DNA of 64,000 bases from CBDCFT01 sp965216365 (GTDB taxonomy: Bacteria > Pseudomonadota > Gammaproteobacteria > Arenicellales > CBDCFT01), in NCBI GenBank assembly GCA_965216365.1, contig CBDCFT010000049.1, positions 186,001 through 250,000 on the forward strand, read 5' to 3'. Shown here one piece after another: positions 37,994-47,269 of this stretch. The translations under genes were made by a program, and so were the position numbers. A model generated the notes under the pieces. That model made no database searches. It was given only the letters and a program-made list of their open reading frames with translations, and was not told the DNA's origin. The number at the start of each line of letters is the position of its first letter. Positions within the stretch are counted from its first letter, which is position 1.

Positions 37994-39616
37994 ATGTCGA
38001 ACAACATTGAAGTTACGGTCCCCGATATCGGCGATTTTGCCGATGTTGAGGTAATTGAAATACTGGTGGCGAGCGGTGACACAGTGAACGTAGATGACGC
38101 ACTAATTACGCTGGAAAGCGACAAGGCAACTATGGATGTGCCCTCCCCGTCTGCCGGCAAGGTGCGCTCAATCAAGGTCGCGGTAGGCGATAAAGTATCC
38201 GAAGGCTCCCTGGTTGCAGAACTGGAAAGCGAATCGGAAGCGACCGAATCGACCCAGGCTGCACCGAACGACACGCAGGAATCCACATCGGCCTCCGCGT
38301 CTTCCACGGGTATAAGCGAAGAAATTACCGCCAGGATTCCGGACATCGGTGACTTTGACCAAGTCGATATTATCGAAGTGCATGTTGCTGTTGGAGATTC
38401 GGTTAAAGCGGAAGACCCGCTTATCACACTAGAGAGCGACAAAGCCACGATGGATGTACCTTCACCAGCTGATGGTGAAATCAAAAATGTTCTGGTGAAG
38501 GTCGGCGACCAGGTTTCGGAAGGTTCAAATATTGCGATACTGCTAACGGCGATGCCCACAGCGACGGAAAAAAAATCCGAATCTGCTGCAACAGCAACTG
38601 TTGCCGAACAAAAGCCGCTTGCTGACGACGAGGACACCAAGCCGCAGCCACAAGCCGTTCACTCGCCACCGCCAACATTGCCCCCGCCGGCCGAAAAAGC
38701 TGGCGTCGCGCCACCCCATGCCAGTCCCGGTGTACGCCGCTATGCGCGCGAACTGGGTGCGGACGTTAGCAAAATACGCGGCAGCGGACCCAAAGGCCGC
38801 ATTCTGAAAGAAGACGTCAAAGCCTTTGTTAAATCCATTGTTGAAGGCGGCGCGAGTCCGGCCGGTGTCAGCGGCGGCACGGGAATTCCGGCGATGCCTG
38901 AAGTGGATTTTTCCAAGTTTGGTGAAATCGAAACACAAGAACTGCCGCGCATTAAACGTATCTCCGGTCCTCACCTGCACCGTGCCTGGCTCAATGTACC
39001 GCATGTCACTCACCACGACGAAGCTGACATCACGGATTTGGAGGCGTTTCGCCAGTCCTTGAAACAGGAAGCGGCAAAGAAAGATCTCCGCGTGACCATG
39101 CTCGCTTTTATTATGAAAGCGGTCGCGGCAGCGTTAAAAGAGTTTCCGAATTTCAATGCATCGCTAAGTAGCGATGGTCAAAATCTGATACTTAAGAAAT
39201 ATTTCCATATTGGTATTGCGGTGGATACACCAAACGGTCTGGTGGTTCCCGTGTTCCGGGATGTAGACAAGAAAAGTATTTTTGATCTTGCACTGGAAAT
39301 GGGCGAAGTCAGTCTGCGCGCCCGTGACGGCAAGTTAAAACCAAACGAAATGCAGGGCGGTTGTATCAGCATTTCCAGCCTGGGCGGGATCGGCGGCACG
39401 GCGTTTACGCCTATCGTCAACGCGCCGGAGGTCGCCATTCTTGGCGTTACGCGGGCGCGTATGCAACCGGTGTGGAATGGCGAAAAATTCAAACCGCGTT
39501 TAATGTTGCCGCTGGATTTATCTTACGATCACCGTGTAATCGACGGCGCGGCTGCGGCGCGCTTTGTCGCTTATCTTCGCGATACGCTCGCGGATATGCG
39601 CCGTGTCTTGTTATAG
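37994..39616 (+). CDS. aceF: Dihydrolipoyllysine acetyltransferase (E2) with two lipoyl domains
   Basis: A 540-residue E2. Two lipoyl domains are seen, each with the lipoyl-lysine motif ESDKATMDVPSP (near residues 43 and 158), separated by an alanine/serine-rich linker. A proline-rich linker (SPPPTLPPPAEKAG) leads to the E1/E3-binding domain (SPGVRRYARELGADVSKIRGSGPKGRI), and the C-terminal catalytic domain ends with the active DHRVIDGAAAARF. The enzyme forms acetyl-CoA at the core of the complex. It is five bases after aceE. Confidence 0.97.
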   Translation: MSNNIEVTVPDIGDFADVEVIEILVASGDTVNVDDALITLESDKATMDVPSPSAGKVRSIKVAVGDKVSEGSLVAELESESEATESTQAAPNDTQESTSASASSTGISEEITARIPDIGDFDQVDIIEVHVAVGDSVKAEDPLITLESDKATMDVPSPADGEIKNVLVKVGDQVSEGSNIAILLTAMPTATEKKSESAATATVAEQKPLADDEDTKPQPQAVHSPPPTLPPPAEKAGVAPPHASPGVRRYARELGADVSKIRGSGPKGRILKEDVKAFVKSIVEGGASPAGVSGGTGIPAMPEVDFSKFGEIETQELPRIKRISGPHLHRAWLNVPHVTHHDEADITDLEAFRQSLKQEAAKKDLRVTMLAFIMKAVAAALKEFPNFNASLSSDGQNLILKKYFHIGIAVDTPNGLVVPVFRDVDKKSIFDLALEMGEVSLRARDGKLKPNEMQGGCISISSLGGIGGTAFTPIVNAPEVAILGVTRARMQPVWNGEKFKPRLMLPLDLSYDHRVIDGAAAARFVAYLRDTLADMRRVLL

Positions 39617-39642
39617 AGTAGAACTATCAAAGGAGTAGAAAA

Positions 39643-40077
39643 ATGCCGGAAGAAACGATTGAAGCCAGTGGAAGTTGTCTGTGCGGCGCCATCCGCGCTA
39701 CAGCGAAAAACACCAGTAAAAACATCGGCGCATGCCATTGCGCCATGTGCCGAAACTGGGGCGGAGGACCATTGCTGGCAGCCGATTGCGGCACAGATGT
39801 TTCATTCGAAGGAGAAGAATATATTTCAGTATTCAATTCATCCGATTGGGCGGAACGTGGTTTTTGCAGCAAATGCGGAACCCACTTGTTCTACCGGCTA
39901 AAAGAAAGTCAACAATACATTATGCCGGTTGGCCTGTTCGATGAAGACGAACAAATCGTTTTCCAGGATCAGATATTCATCGATGAAAAACCGTCCTTCT
40001 ACGACTTCGCAAATAAAACTAACAACATGACAGGCGCTGAAGTATTTGCCAAATACGCACCGCCTTCAGCCGGATAA
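39643..40077 (+). CDS. GFA family protein (glutathione-dependent formaldehyde-activating-like, zinc-binding)
   Basis: A 144-residue protein, start supported by AAAGGAG before ATG 39643. The cysteine pattern ASGSCLCGAIR, HCAMCRNW and FCSKCGTH is the four-to-five-cysteine zinc fold of the GFA/CENP-V group. These proteins are often called glutathione-dependent formaldehyde-activating enzymes, although most have no shown activity. It lies 26 bases after aceF and is followed by a hairpin, interrupting the usual aceEF-lpd order. Its role in pyruvate metabolism is not supported by anything but position. Confidence 0.87.
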   Translation: MPEETIEASGSCLCGAIRATAKNTSKNIGACHCAMCRNWGGGPLLAADCGTDVSFEGEEYISVFNSSDWAERGFCSKCGTHLFYRLKESQQYIMPVGLFDEDEQIVFQDQIFIDEKPSFYDFANKTNNMTGAEVFAKYAPPSAG

Positions 40078-40095
40078 CCTGATAGTCGGAGCCAG

Positions 40096-40137
40096 CTTGT
40101 TCGCGAACGCGTGATTTAGCGATGATTCGCGAGCAAG
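40096..40137. repeat. REP-like inverted repeat between the GFA gene and lpdA
   Basis: The arms CTTGTTCGCGAA (40096-40107) and TTCGCGAGCAAG (40126-40137) match in 11 of 12 positions with an 18-base loop. The TTCGCGAGCAAG core resembles the REP sequences of pseudomonads. It may attenuate transcription into lpdA, or be a mobile palindrome. Confidence 0.5.
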
Positions 40138-40219
40138 TTCGCCCCCACATTGGAAACACATTACTCTGACCCAATGACGATTCATAGCCGGCCTCGTCAG
40201 TTACGATAATACTATTCAA

Positions 40220-41953
40220 ATGACCCAAACCATCGAGATCAAAGTGCCGGACATCGGCGACTTCACCGACGTTCCGATTATCGAAGTGCATGTTGCACCC
40301 GGCGAAACAGTGCAAACTGAAGATCCTTTGATCACACTCGAGAGCGATAAGGCAACCATGGATGTGCCGGCACCGGAAGCCGGAAAAATAAAAGAGCTGA
40401 AAGTAGCCGTTGGCGATACTGTATCGCAGGATTCGATCGTTGCGACAATGGAAACGAGTTCGTCGTCCGCCACGCTCGCCTCCGATACAAAACCGGATGA
40501 AGCAAAAAAGACGACGCCTGCAGCACCGGATGCACAAGGTGCTGACATAAAGGCCGACGTGATGGTGCTCGGATCCGGTCCTGGGGGGTATACCGCCGCG
40601 TTTCGCGCGGCTGACCTTGGCCTGGATACTGTTTTGATTGAGCGCTATCCAAACCTGGGTGGGGTTTGTCTCAACGTCGGTTGTATCCCGTCCAAGGCAC
40701 TGTTGCATGCGGCCAAGGTTATTTCTGAAAGTAAAGAAATGAGCGAGTACGGCATCAACTTTGGTAAACCGGAACTTGATCTCGACAAACTGCGCGGCTG
40801 GAAAGACAAGGTCGTCAAACAACTTACAGGCGGTCTCGCTGGCCTGGCTAAACAACGCAAAGTAAAAGTGGTGCAAGGCGTTGGCAGTTTTACCTCTCCG
40901 AATCGAATACAAGTCAGCAACGACGGCAACATCACAACAATCTCATTCGGTCAAGCCATCATCGCAGCCGGTTCCCAGGCGACTCACATCCCGTCGTTTC
41001 CGCACGACGATCCGCGAGTTATCGATTCAACCGGCGCATTGGACTTAACCGATATTCCCGAACGTCTGTTAGTCGTCGGCGGCGGCATTATCGGTCTGGA
41101 AATGGCAACGGTTTATCACGAACTCGGCAGCAAAATAACAGTGGTTGAATTACTGGATTCACTCATGACCGGAGCCGATCCGGATATCGTGCGTCCATTT
41201 CATAACCGCGTAAAAAAACAATACGAAAATATTTTTGTCAGCACCAAAGTCACCGCAATGCAGGCAGGTGACGAGGGTATTGTGGTCGAGTTTGACGGTA
41301 AGAAAGCACCCGCTAGTGATACATTCGACTGTGTGCTTGTCGCTGTTGGCAGAAAAGCAAATGGAAACAATATCGGCGCCGATAAAGCAGGAGTGCAAGT
41401 CGACCAATACGGTCTTATTGCAACAGACAAGCAACAACGAACCAACGTGCCGCACATCTTTGCCATCGGCGATATCACCGGCCAACCCATGCTGGCGCAC
41501 AAGGCCACGCACGAAGGCAAAGTGGCCGCCGAAGTCGCCGCCGGATTAAAGAGCGGGTTCGATGCCAGCGTCATTCCATCGGTTGCATACACCGACCCGG
41601 AAGTTGCCTGGGTTGGCGTTACAGAGTTGGAGGCGAAAGAAAAAGGTATCGACTACGGCAAAGGCGTATTCCCCTGGGCCGCCAGTGGTCGTTCGCTCAG
41701 CATCGGGCGAAACGAAGGCATGACCAAAGTTTTATTCGATAATAAAAACGACCGTGTTATTGGCGCAGGCATTGTTGGCACCAATGCGGGCGATTTGATT
41801 GCCGAAGTGGCGCTGGCTATTGAAATGGGCTGCGACGCGCAAGACATCGGACTCACGATTCACCCGCATCCGACACTCTCAGAAACTGTCGCCTTCGCCG
41901 CAGAGGCATTCGAGGGAACAATTACCGACTTATACATGCCCAGAAAAAAATAA
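40220..41953 (+). CDS. lpdA: Dihydrolipoyl dehydrogenase (E3) with N-terminal lipoyl domain
   Basis: A 577-residue protein. The first 80 residues are a lipoyl domain with ESDKATMDVPAP, then a flexible linker leads to the E3 flavoprotein. The FAD motif is VLGSGPGGYTAAFRAADLG, the redox disulfide is in GGVCLNVGCIPSKALLH, the NAD motif is VVGGGIIGLEMA and the end has the active HPHPTLSE. The enzyme reoxidises the lipoyl arm with NAD+. A lipoyl domain fused to E3 is known in several proteobacteria, such as Neisseria. It follows the GFA gene with a 142-base gap. Confidence 0.97.
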   Translation: MTQTIEIKVPDIGDFTDVPIIEVHVAPGETVQTEDPLITLESDKATMDVPAPEAGKIKELKVAVGDTVSQDSIVATMETSSSSATLASDTKPDEAKKTTPAAPDAQGADIKADVMVLGSGPGGYTAAFRAADLGLDTVLIERYPNLGGVCLNVGCIPSKALLHAAKVISESKEMSEYGINFGKPELDLDKLRGWKDKVVKQLTGGLAGLAKQRKVKVVQGVGSFTSPNRIQVSNDGNITTISFGQAIIAAGSQATHIPSFPHDDPRVIDSTGALDLTDIPERLLVVGGGIIGLEMATVYHELGSKITVVELLDSLMTGADPDIVRPFHNRVKKQYENIFVSTKVTAMQAGDEGIVVEFDGKKAPASDTFDCVLVAVGRKANGNNIGADKAGVQVDQYGLIATDKQQRTNVPHIFAIGDITGQPMLAHKATHEGKVAAEVAAGLKSGFDASVIPSVAYTDPEVAWVGVTELEAKEKGIDYGKGVFPWAASGRSLSIGRNEGMTKVLFDNKNDRVIGAGIVGTNAGDLIAEVALAIEMGCDAQDIGLTIHPHPTLSETVAFAAEAFEGTITDLYMPRKK

Positions 41954-42005
41954 TTACTATCTGTCGGAGCGTCTACGCACACCACGCTCCGAACATCCGG
42001 TAGCG

Positions 42006-42803
42006 ATGTCAGCACCCCTCGAACTTAACTATCAGGAATTCGGTAACGGGCAACCCGTTATCGTTTTACATGGCCTATTCGGCTCCTCCAGCAACTGGCG
42101 CGGTATCGCCAAAATACTGAGCGATACATTCAAGATATATGTTCTTGACGCGCGCAACCACGGCGAGTCACCCTGGAGCGACACCATGACTTACCACGCC
42201 ATGGCTGAAGACCTGCGTTACTTCATTGAGCGACATGAAATAAAAAACGCGAGTGTTGTCGGTCACAGTATGGGCGGTAAAACAGCCATGGTAACGGCAT
42301 TGCGCTTCCCCGAACTCATCACACGTCTGACCATATTGGATATCGCCCCCGTGGTTTATGATCACAGTCACACGCCACACATCAACGCCATGCGGGGAAT
42401 TGATTTAGCGCAGGTCAAAAACCGTTCCAGTGCCGATGCGATGTTGAAACCCGATATACCTGAAACAGGGATACGGCAATTTCTGTTGCAAAATCTTGTG
42501 TATAAGAATGGCAGCTATTCGTGGCGTATTAACCTGGAAGTTTTGGATAACGCAATGGATGATTTGACAGGTTTTCCTACGCTCCAAAATAACCCTGTCT
42601 ATACACGAGATTCTTTATTTTTATACGGCGGACAGTCTGACTATGTACAACCCTCAACCCGGCAGCGGATAAAAGATCTTTTTCCGAATTCAACAATGCA
42701 AACCATCGAAAACGCCGGTCACTGGCTACATGCAGAGCAACCGACGTTGGTTGGTGAGATTGTGAGAGAATTCCTGAGTTCTGGGGAAAGCTCGTCGACC
42801 TGA
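42006..42803 (+). CDS. Alpha/beta hydrolase, YbfF-like esterase
   Basis: A 265-residue hydrolase beginning at ATG 42006, where the usual N-terminus LNYQEFGNGQPVIVLHGLFGSSSNW follows. The nucleophile is in VVGHSMGGKTAM, the acid in FLYGGQSDYV and the histidine in IENAGHWLHAEQP. It matches the YbfF group of small esterases with broad acyl-ester activity. An earlier in-frame start at 41799 would overlap lpdA by over 150 bases, so it was rejected. It lies 52 bases after lpdA and may share its transcript. Confidence 0.9.
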   Translation: MSAPLELNYQEFGNGQPVIVLHGLFGSSSNWRGIAKILSDTFKIYVLDARNHGESPWSDTMTYHAMAEDLRYFIERHEIKNASVVGHSMGGKTAMVTALRFPELITRLTILDIAPVVYDHSHTPHINAMRGIDLAQVKNRSSADAMLKPDIPETGIRQFLLQNLVYKNGSYSWRINLEVLDNAMDDLTGFPTLQNNPVYTRDSLFLYGGQSDYVQPSTRQRIKDLFPNSTMQTIENAGHWLHAEQPTLVGEIVREFLSSGESSST

Positions 42804-42819
42804 GTCTAAGTTGATTGCC

Positions 42820-43080
42820 TCAACGCAAGCTGGACAGGTTTGCGATCAACGCCACTTTTTTGAGTTCCAGTTCTTTTTGAATTTTATGCGCCAGATCCTG
42901 GTCGTGACTCAAAACCCCTACGCACGCAGTAGAATGCTGATTTGTGGCCTCAAGCACGGCATCCTCCATGGCTTTGGCAATGATCGATGTTACTTTTTCC
43001 AACTCATCCTCAGACAAAGATGCGCCAATCGCTTCGCTGGCTTCCGTCGCAGCCTTGTTAGCCACATTAGTTAATTTCAT
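42820..43080 (-). CDS. Small uncharacterised protein
   Basis: An 86-residue predicted helical protein that I do not recognise. Its composition (many E, A, K and L) and the region ELEKVTSIIAKAMEDAVLEATNQH suggest an amphipathic helix. It lies in the space between the esterase and the malic enzyme gene, on the minus strand, which could place it at the end of the maeB transcription unit. Codon use is normal for the window. It is plausible as a real gene but without known function. Confidence 0.5.
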   Translation of the reverse strand: MKLTNVANKAATEASEAIGASLSEDELEKVTSIIAKAMEDAVLEATNQHSTACVGVLSHDQDLAHKIQKELELKKVALIANLSSLR

Positions 43081-43157
43081 ACCTGGTTCCTGTAGTTAAA
43101 GGGACATGATTTCGACTGTATCAGAAATCATCCATTCATTCCCATATCCAACACGCG

Positions 43158-45449
43158 CTAAGTTGGATTTTGCGTGCCAACCGCGGCGACAGCTGCCATA
43201 TTGACGATACCGCGCACAGTAACGGAGTTGGTCAACACGTGGGCCGGGTATCTCGCACCCAGTAATATCGGTCCGATAGACACGCCGCCGCCCAATACCT
43301 TAAGCAGGTTATAAGAAATATGTGCGGCATCGATATTCGGCATGATTAAAAGGTTCGCTTCGCCTCTCAATGTAGCTTCCGGCAATACTAGGTCTCTAAT
43401 GGCTTCCGATAACGCGGCATCGGCATGCATTTCACCGTCCATATGCAAATCCGGCGCGCGGCTGCGGATGATGTCTGCAGCAAGCTTCACCTTTAAAGAC
43501 GATTCATGTTCGTTACTGCCAAAATTCGAATGAGACAGCAGGGCAACTTTGGGTTCGATACCAAAATGTTGTAATTCATGGGCGGCAAAAATCGCCATCT
43601 CGGCAATTTCCTCACTGCTAGGATCCGGTGTTATGTGCGTGTCGCATATAAAAAACGTTCCACTGGGCAAGACTAATGCTACCAGCGTGGAAAAATCGAC
43701 CACGCTCTCAGCGGTACCAATCAGACGCTTGACATAGCCGAAGTGATGTTGAAACCGGCCAATAGTACCGCACAACATAGCATCTGCATCATCCAAACGA
43801 AGCATTAACGCCCCGATTACCGTATTGGATGATTGCACGACAGTCTTTGCTTCTTCCGGCGATACGCCCTGACGGCCCAGAATTCTATGATATTCGCCCC
43901 AGTACCGTTTAAAACGATCATCGTGTTGTGGATTGACGATTTCAAAATCCTTACCGGGCTGAATACGCAAGCCCAATCGTTGAATGCGATTTTCAATCAC
44001 ATCAGGACGGCCAATCAGAATGGGGAGTGCGACACCATCGTCAACGATCTGTTGTGTCGCCTGTAAAACACGATGCCCTTCGCCTTCAGCCAGAACCAAC
44101 CGTTTTTGTAACGCTTTGGCTTTATCAAAAATAGGTTTCATGACGAAACCGGAACGAAAAACAAATTGTAATAAGCGTTGACGATACGCCCTAAAGTCCG
44201 TTATCGGACGCGTGGCAACACCGCTGTCCATCGCGGCTTTGGCGACGGCGGGCGCGATCTGTGTGATCAATCTCGGATCGAATGGCTTGGGGATTAACGA
44301 ATCCGGACCAAAACGTTGCGATGCATCACCATAGGCTTTAAAAACAATGTCGGATAATTCGGCCTGCGCAAGATCGGCTATAGCGTATACACAAGCACGT
44401 TTCATTTCCTCGTTAATGGTAATCGCTCCAACATCCAGCGCACCGCGAAAAATGTACGGGAAACACAAAACATTGTTGACCTGATTCGGGTAATCGGAGC
44501 GACCACTGGCAATGATGGCATCGGGCCGGGCCGCCTTCGCATCTTCCGGTAAAATCTCCGGGGTAGGATTAGCCAACGCCATAATCAATGGTTTGTCGGC
44601 CATACGCTTGACCATATCCTGTTTCAAAACACCCGGAGCAGACAAACCGAGAAATATGTCTGCGTTGTCAATCGCATCACCCAGCGTGCGCCACTCGGTA
44701 TCCTGCGCATAACGGGATTTGAATTCGTCCATTTCCTGCTTGCGGCCCACGTAGATCACACCGGCTATGTCTGTCACAAAAATATTTTCTTTGCGCAGAC
44801 CCAGACCAACCAGCAAATCGAGACACGCCATTGCCGCCGCACCCGCTCCGCTCGCAACCAGTTTTACCTCTTCTATTTTTTTACCAACTACACGCAAACC
44901 ATTAACAATCGCAGCGGCAACAATGATCGCCGTGCCGTGCTGATCATCATGAAATACGGGAATCTTCAAGCGCTCCTTCAACGCTTTTTCTATGTGAAAG
45001 CATTCCGGTGCTTTGATGTCCTCAAGGTTGATACCGCCGAATGTCGGTTCCAGCGCAGCGACAGCGTCAATGAAACGATCCGGATCGGTTTGCGCAACCT
45101 CAATATCGAATACATCGATTCCGGCAAACTTTTTAAACAACACCGCTTTGCCTTCCATCACCGGCTTGGCCGCTAACGGACCAATAGCGCCCAGACCGAG
45201 CACCGCCGTCCCATTCGAAATTACACCGACCAGATTACCCCGTGCCGTTAGTTCCGACGCTTGAGCAGGATCATGCTGAATAGCTTCACATGCCGCCGCA
45301 ACACCAGGAGAATACGCCAGCGCCAGATCGCTTTGTGTGGCCAAGGGTTTGGTCGCCGCAATAGCCAGCTTACCGGCCGGTTCTTTTCGATGATAATCCA
45401 GCGCCTGTTGGTCAATATCCGATGATTTTTTATCTTTGTTATTCGTCAT
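43158..45449 (-). CDS. maeB: NADP-dependent malic enzyme with phosphotransacetylase domain (MaeB type)
   Basis: A 763-residue protein. The N-terminal half is malic enzyme (AYSPGVAAACEAI, FGGINLEDIKAPECF with metal-binding residues, HDDQHGTAI, and the Rossmann ASGAGAAAMACLDLLV). The C-terminal half, from about residue 430, is a phosphotransacetylase-like domain (LVLAEGEGHRVLQA, and GGVSIGPILLGA), which in MaeB is thought to bind acetyl-CoA for regulation rather than catalysis. It converts malate to pyruvate with NADPH formation. It precedes a TPR membrane protein on the same strand by 8 bases. Confidence 0.96.
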   Translation of the reverse strand: MTNNKDKKSSDIDQQALDYHRKEPAGKLAIAATKPLATQSDLALAYSPGVAAACEAIQHDPAQASELTARGNLVGVISNGTAVLGLGAIGPLAAKPVMEGKAVLFKKFAGIDVFDIEVAQTDPDRFIDAVAALEPTFGGINLEDIKAPECFHIEKALKERLKIPVFHDDQHGTAIIVAAAIVNGLRVVGKKIEEVKLVASGAGAAAMACLDLLVGLGLRKENIFVTDIAGVIYVGRKQEMDEFKSRYAQDTEWRTLGDAIDNADIFLGLSAPGVLKQDMVKRMADKPLIMALANPTPEILPEDAKAARPDAIIASGRSDYPNQVNNVLCFPYIFRGALDVGAITINEEMKRACVYAIADLAQAELSDIVFKAYGDASQRFGPDSLIPKPFDPRLITQIAPAVAKAAMDSGVATRPITDFRAYRQRLLQFVFRSGFVMKPIFDKAKALQKRLVLAEGEGHRVLQATQQIVDDGVALPILIGRPDVIENRIQRLGLRIQPGKDFEIVNPQHDDRFKRYWGEYHRILGRQGVSPEEAKTVVQSSNTVIGALMLRLDDADAMLCGTIGRFQHHFGYVKRLIGTAESVVDFSTLVALVLPSGTFFICDTHITPDPSSEEIAEMAIFAAHELQHFGIEPKVALLSHSNFGSNEHESSLKVKLAADIIRSRAPDLHMDGEMHADAALSEAIRDLVLPEATLRGEANLLIMPNIDAAHISYNLLKVLGGGVSIGPILLGARYPAHVLTNSVTVRGIVNMAAVAAVGTQNPT

Positions 45450-45457
45450 TGTCTTAC

Positions 45458-47260
45458 CTATAAATCATACTGACTCACTATCGCTTGTACGGTTTCGTTT
45501 CCAGGTTCAATAGTCAGCAACTTTCGCAGGTGTTTTATTCCTTTTTCGTTATCTTCCATCCTTATAGATAATACTCCAAGACCATGCAATGCATGTACAT
45601 CTTTTGGGTTTTTTCGCAAGACTTGCTCGTAGTAACTGATGGCCAGTTCTTCATCATACATAACGAATCCATGCAAATATCCCAGTTGATTTAATATCCC
45701 GTTGTCGCGGGGGAAGCGCTGCAAACCATCTTGCAAAATAGCTCGAGCCAGCTCCGGATCATTCTGCTCCGATAGTATTTGCGCCAGACCAACATAGGCA
45801 TTACCACGGCGTGGCTCGTTACGAATAGCAAGACGGAACGCCTGATAAGCTTCATCGTTGCCCCCCATCACGCGCAACGCATTGCCTTTGTATTCATAGG
45901 CCATGGCGTTCTCAGGATCAATATCGAGTGCACGATTAAAATAATCATAGGCTTTTTTTGTCTGTTGCCGGGCCAGCAAAGACTCGCCGGCATACAGGTA
46001 TCCCCACTGGTTCGCGGGGTCAATCTGCACTTCCCTTTCGAATAGCGTTACGGCATCGCGCCAGTAAGACACTTGAAACGTGGCCAGCAAGCCGACGGCA
46101 ACCCCGGCGATAAGAATGACGCCCGCTTTTATAGACCTAAATCTCGACGGGAGCAAATGCAACAAAGCAACTAGGGAAATGAATAAGCCGATATGAGGAA
46201 GATAAGTATAACGATCCGCCACATAAAACTGCCCCAGTGGCACAACACCGCTGACCGGAAGCCACATAACGACAAACCACAACAAGCCAAAACTGAATAG
46301 CGGACAGACCCGACGAAGTACGACGGCGGTGACTGAAAGCACTGTTATCAACAACACAGCTGCCGTCAAAACACTTGTTGGAACCGTAGCGGGCGTTTCA
46401 ACCAGCACCGGTAACGGCCACGGGACGAATAACGTTTTCGCGTAGTACAACAGTCCCGATGCCGCGTATGACAAATTCTCCACCGCAAACGCCGGGGAAT
46501 AGATAAAATCCGGATGCTTTAACTGCAGCGTAATTCCAGCAACGATGGCCGCAACGAGAACGAAGGGAATCTTGTTCATCAATTGACTCCCTGCTCTGAT
46601 TTCTGACAGTGGGTTAATTCGTTTTGTGCAACAATAGTCCATCAACAGCAACAATAGCGGCAATGGGACAACGGATGGTTTACACATCAAGGCGAACAAA
46701 AACGAGATCAGCGCCAAACCGTACCAACCATAGTGACCCGTATACTGCGACTCCCTGCGCAGCCATTTTGTATAGAACAGCAAACACACAAGAAAGAAAA
46801 ATGCAGACAACACATCTTTTCGTTGCGCGATCCACGCGACGGATTGAACATGTTGTGGATGCAACGCAAACAACAGCGCAACAAAAAACCCGGATTGCGC
46901 TTCACCGAACAGCCGCTTGGCAAAACAAAAAACCAACAATACGTTGCCACAATGCAATAACAAGTTAACGATGTGCCGGGCTTGCGGGTTCTCCGCACCA
47001 AACACAGCACTTTCCAACTGATAAGACATCCAAACCAACGGTTGCCACAATCCAACATCGGTCGCGGTCAATGACCAAAGCAAATTATCCAGTGCCAGTC
47101 CGGTGCGTACGTTGTTATTTCTATAAACATAGTACGCATCGTCGAGATTGATGAAATCAAAGCTCGCCACCTGCCAATAAACAAGCAACGTGGCGCCGAC
47201 CAGCACGGCGCCATATAAAACTAAATGTATGGGTTTATACGAATCTTTGGCAACAAGCAC
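45458..47260 (-). CDS. Membrane protein with C-terminal TPR repeats (PMT/TMTC-like architecture)
   Basis: A 600-residue protein. The first 380 residues hold about ten hydrophobic segments with the luminal-type motif FDFINLDDAYYVYRNNNV near the start, as in mannosyltransferase-like and TMTC proteins. The C-terminal 200 residues are tetratricopeptide repeats (AYDYFNRALDIDPENAMAYEY and successive copies). A glycosyltransferase activity on the outside of the inner membrane is possible but not shown, since the catalytic acidic pair is only partly clear. It lies between maeB and an FAD protein on the same strand (8-10 base gaps), perhaps one operon. Confidence 0.75.
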   Translation of the reverse strand: MLVAKDSYKPIHLVLYGAVLVGATLLVYWQVASFDFINLDDAYYVYRNNNVRTGLALDNLLWSLTATDVGLWQPLVWMSYQLESAVFGAENPQARHIVNLLLHCGNVLLVFCFAKRLFGEAQSGFFVALLFALHPQHVQSVAWIAQRKDVLSAFFFLVCLLFYTKWLRRESQYTGHYGWYGLALISFLFALMCKPSVVPLPLLLLLMDYCCTKRINPLSEIRAGSQLMNKIPFVLVAAIVAGITLQLKHPDFIYSPAFAVENLSYAASGLLYYAKTLFVPWPLPVLVETPATVPTSVLTAAVLLITVLSVTAVVLRRVCPLFSFGLLWFVVMWLPVSGVVPLGQFYVADRYTYLPHIGLFISLVALLHLLPSRFRSIKAGVILIAGVAVGLLATFQVSYWRDAVTLFEREVQIDPANQWGYLYAGESLLARQQTKKAYDYFNRALDIDPENAMAYEYKGNALRVMGGNDEAYQAFRLAIRNEPRRGNAYVGLAQILSEQNDPELARAILQDGLQRFPRDNGILNQLGYLHGFVMYDEELAISYYEQVLRKNPKDVHALHGLGVLSIRMEDNEKGIKHLRKLLTIEPGNETVQAIVSQYDL

Positions 47261-47269
47261 GCGTAAGAA

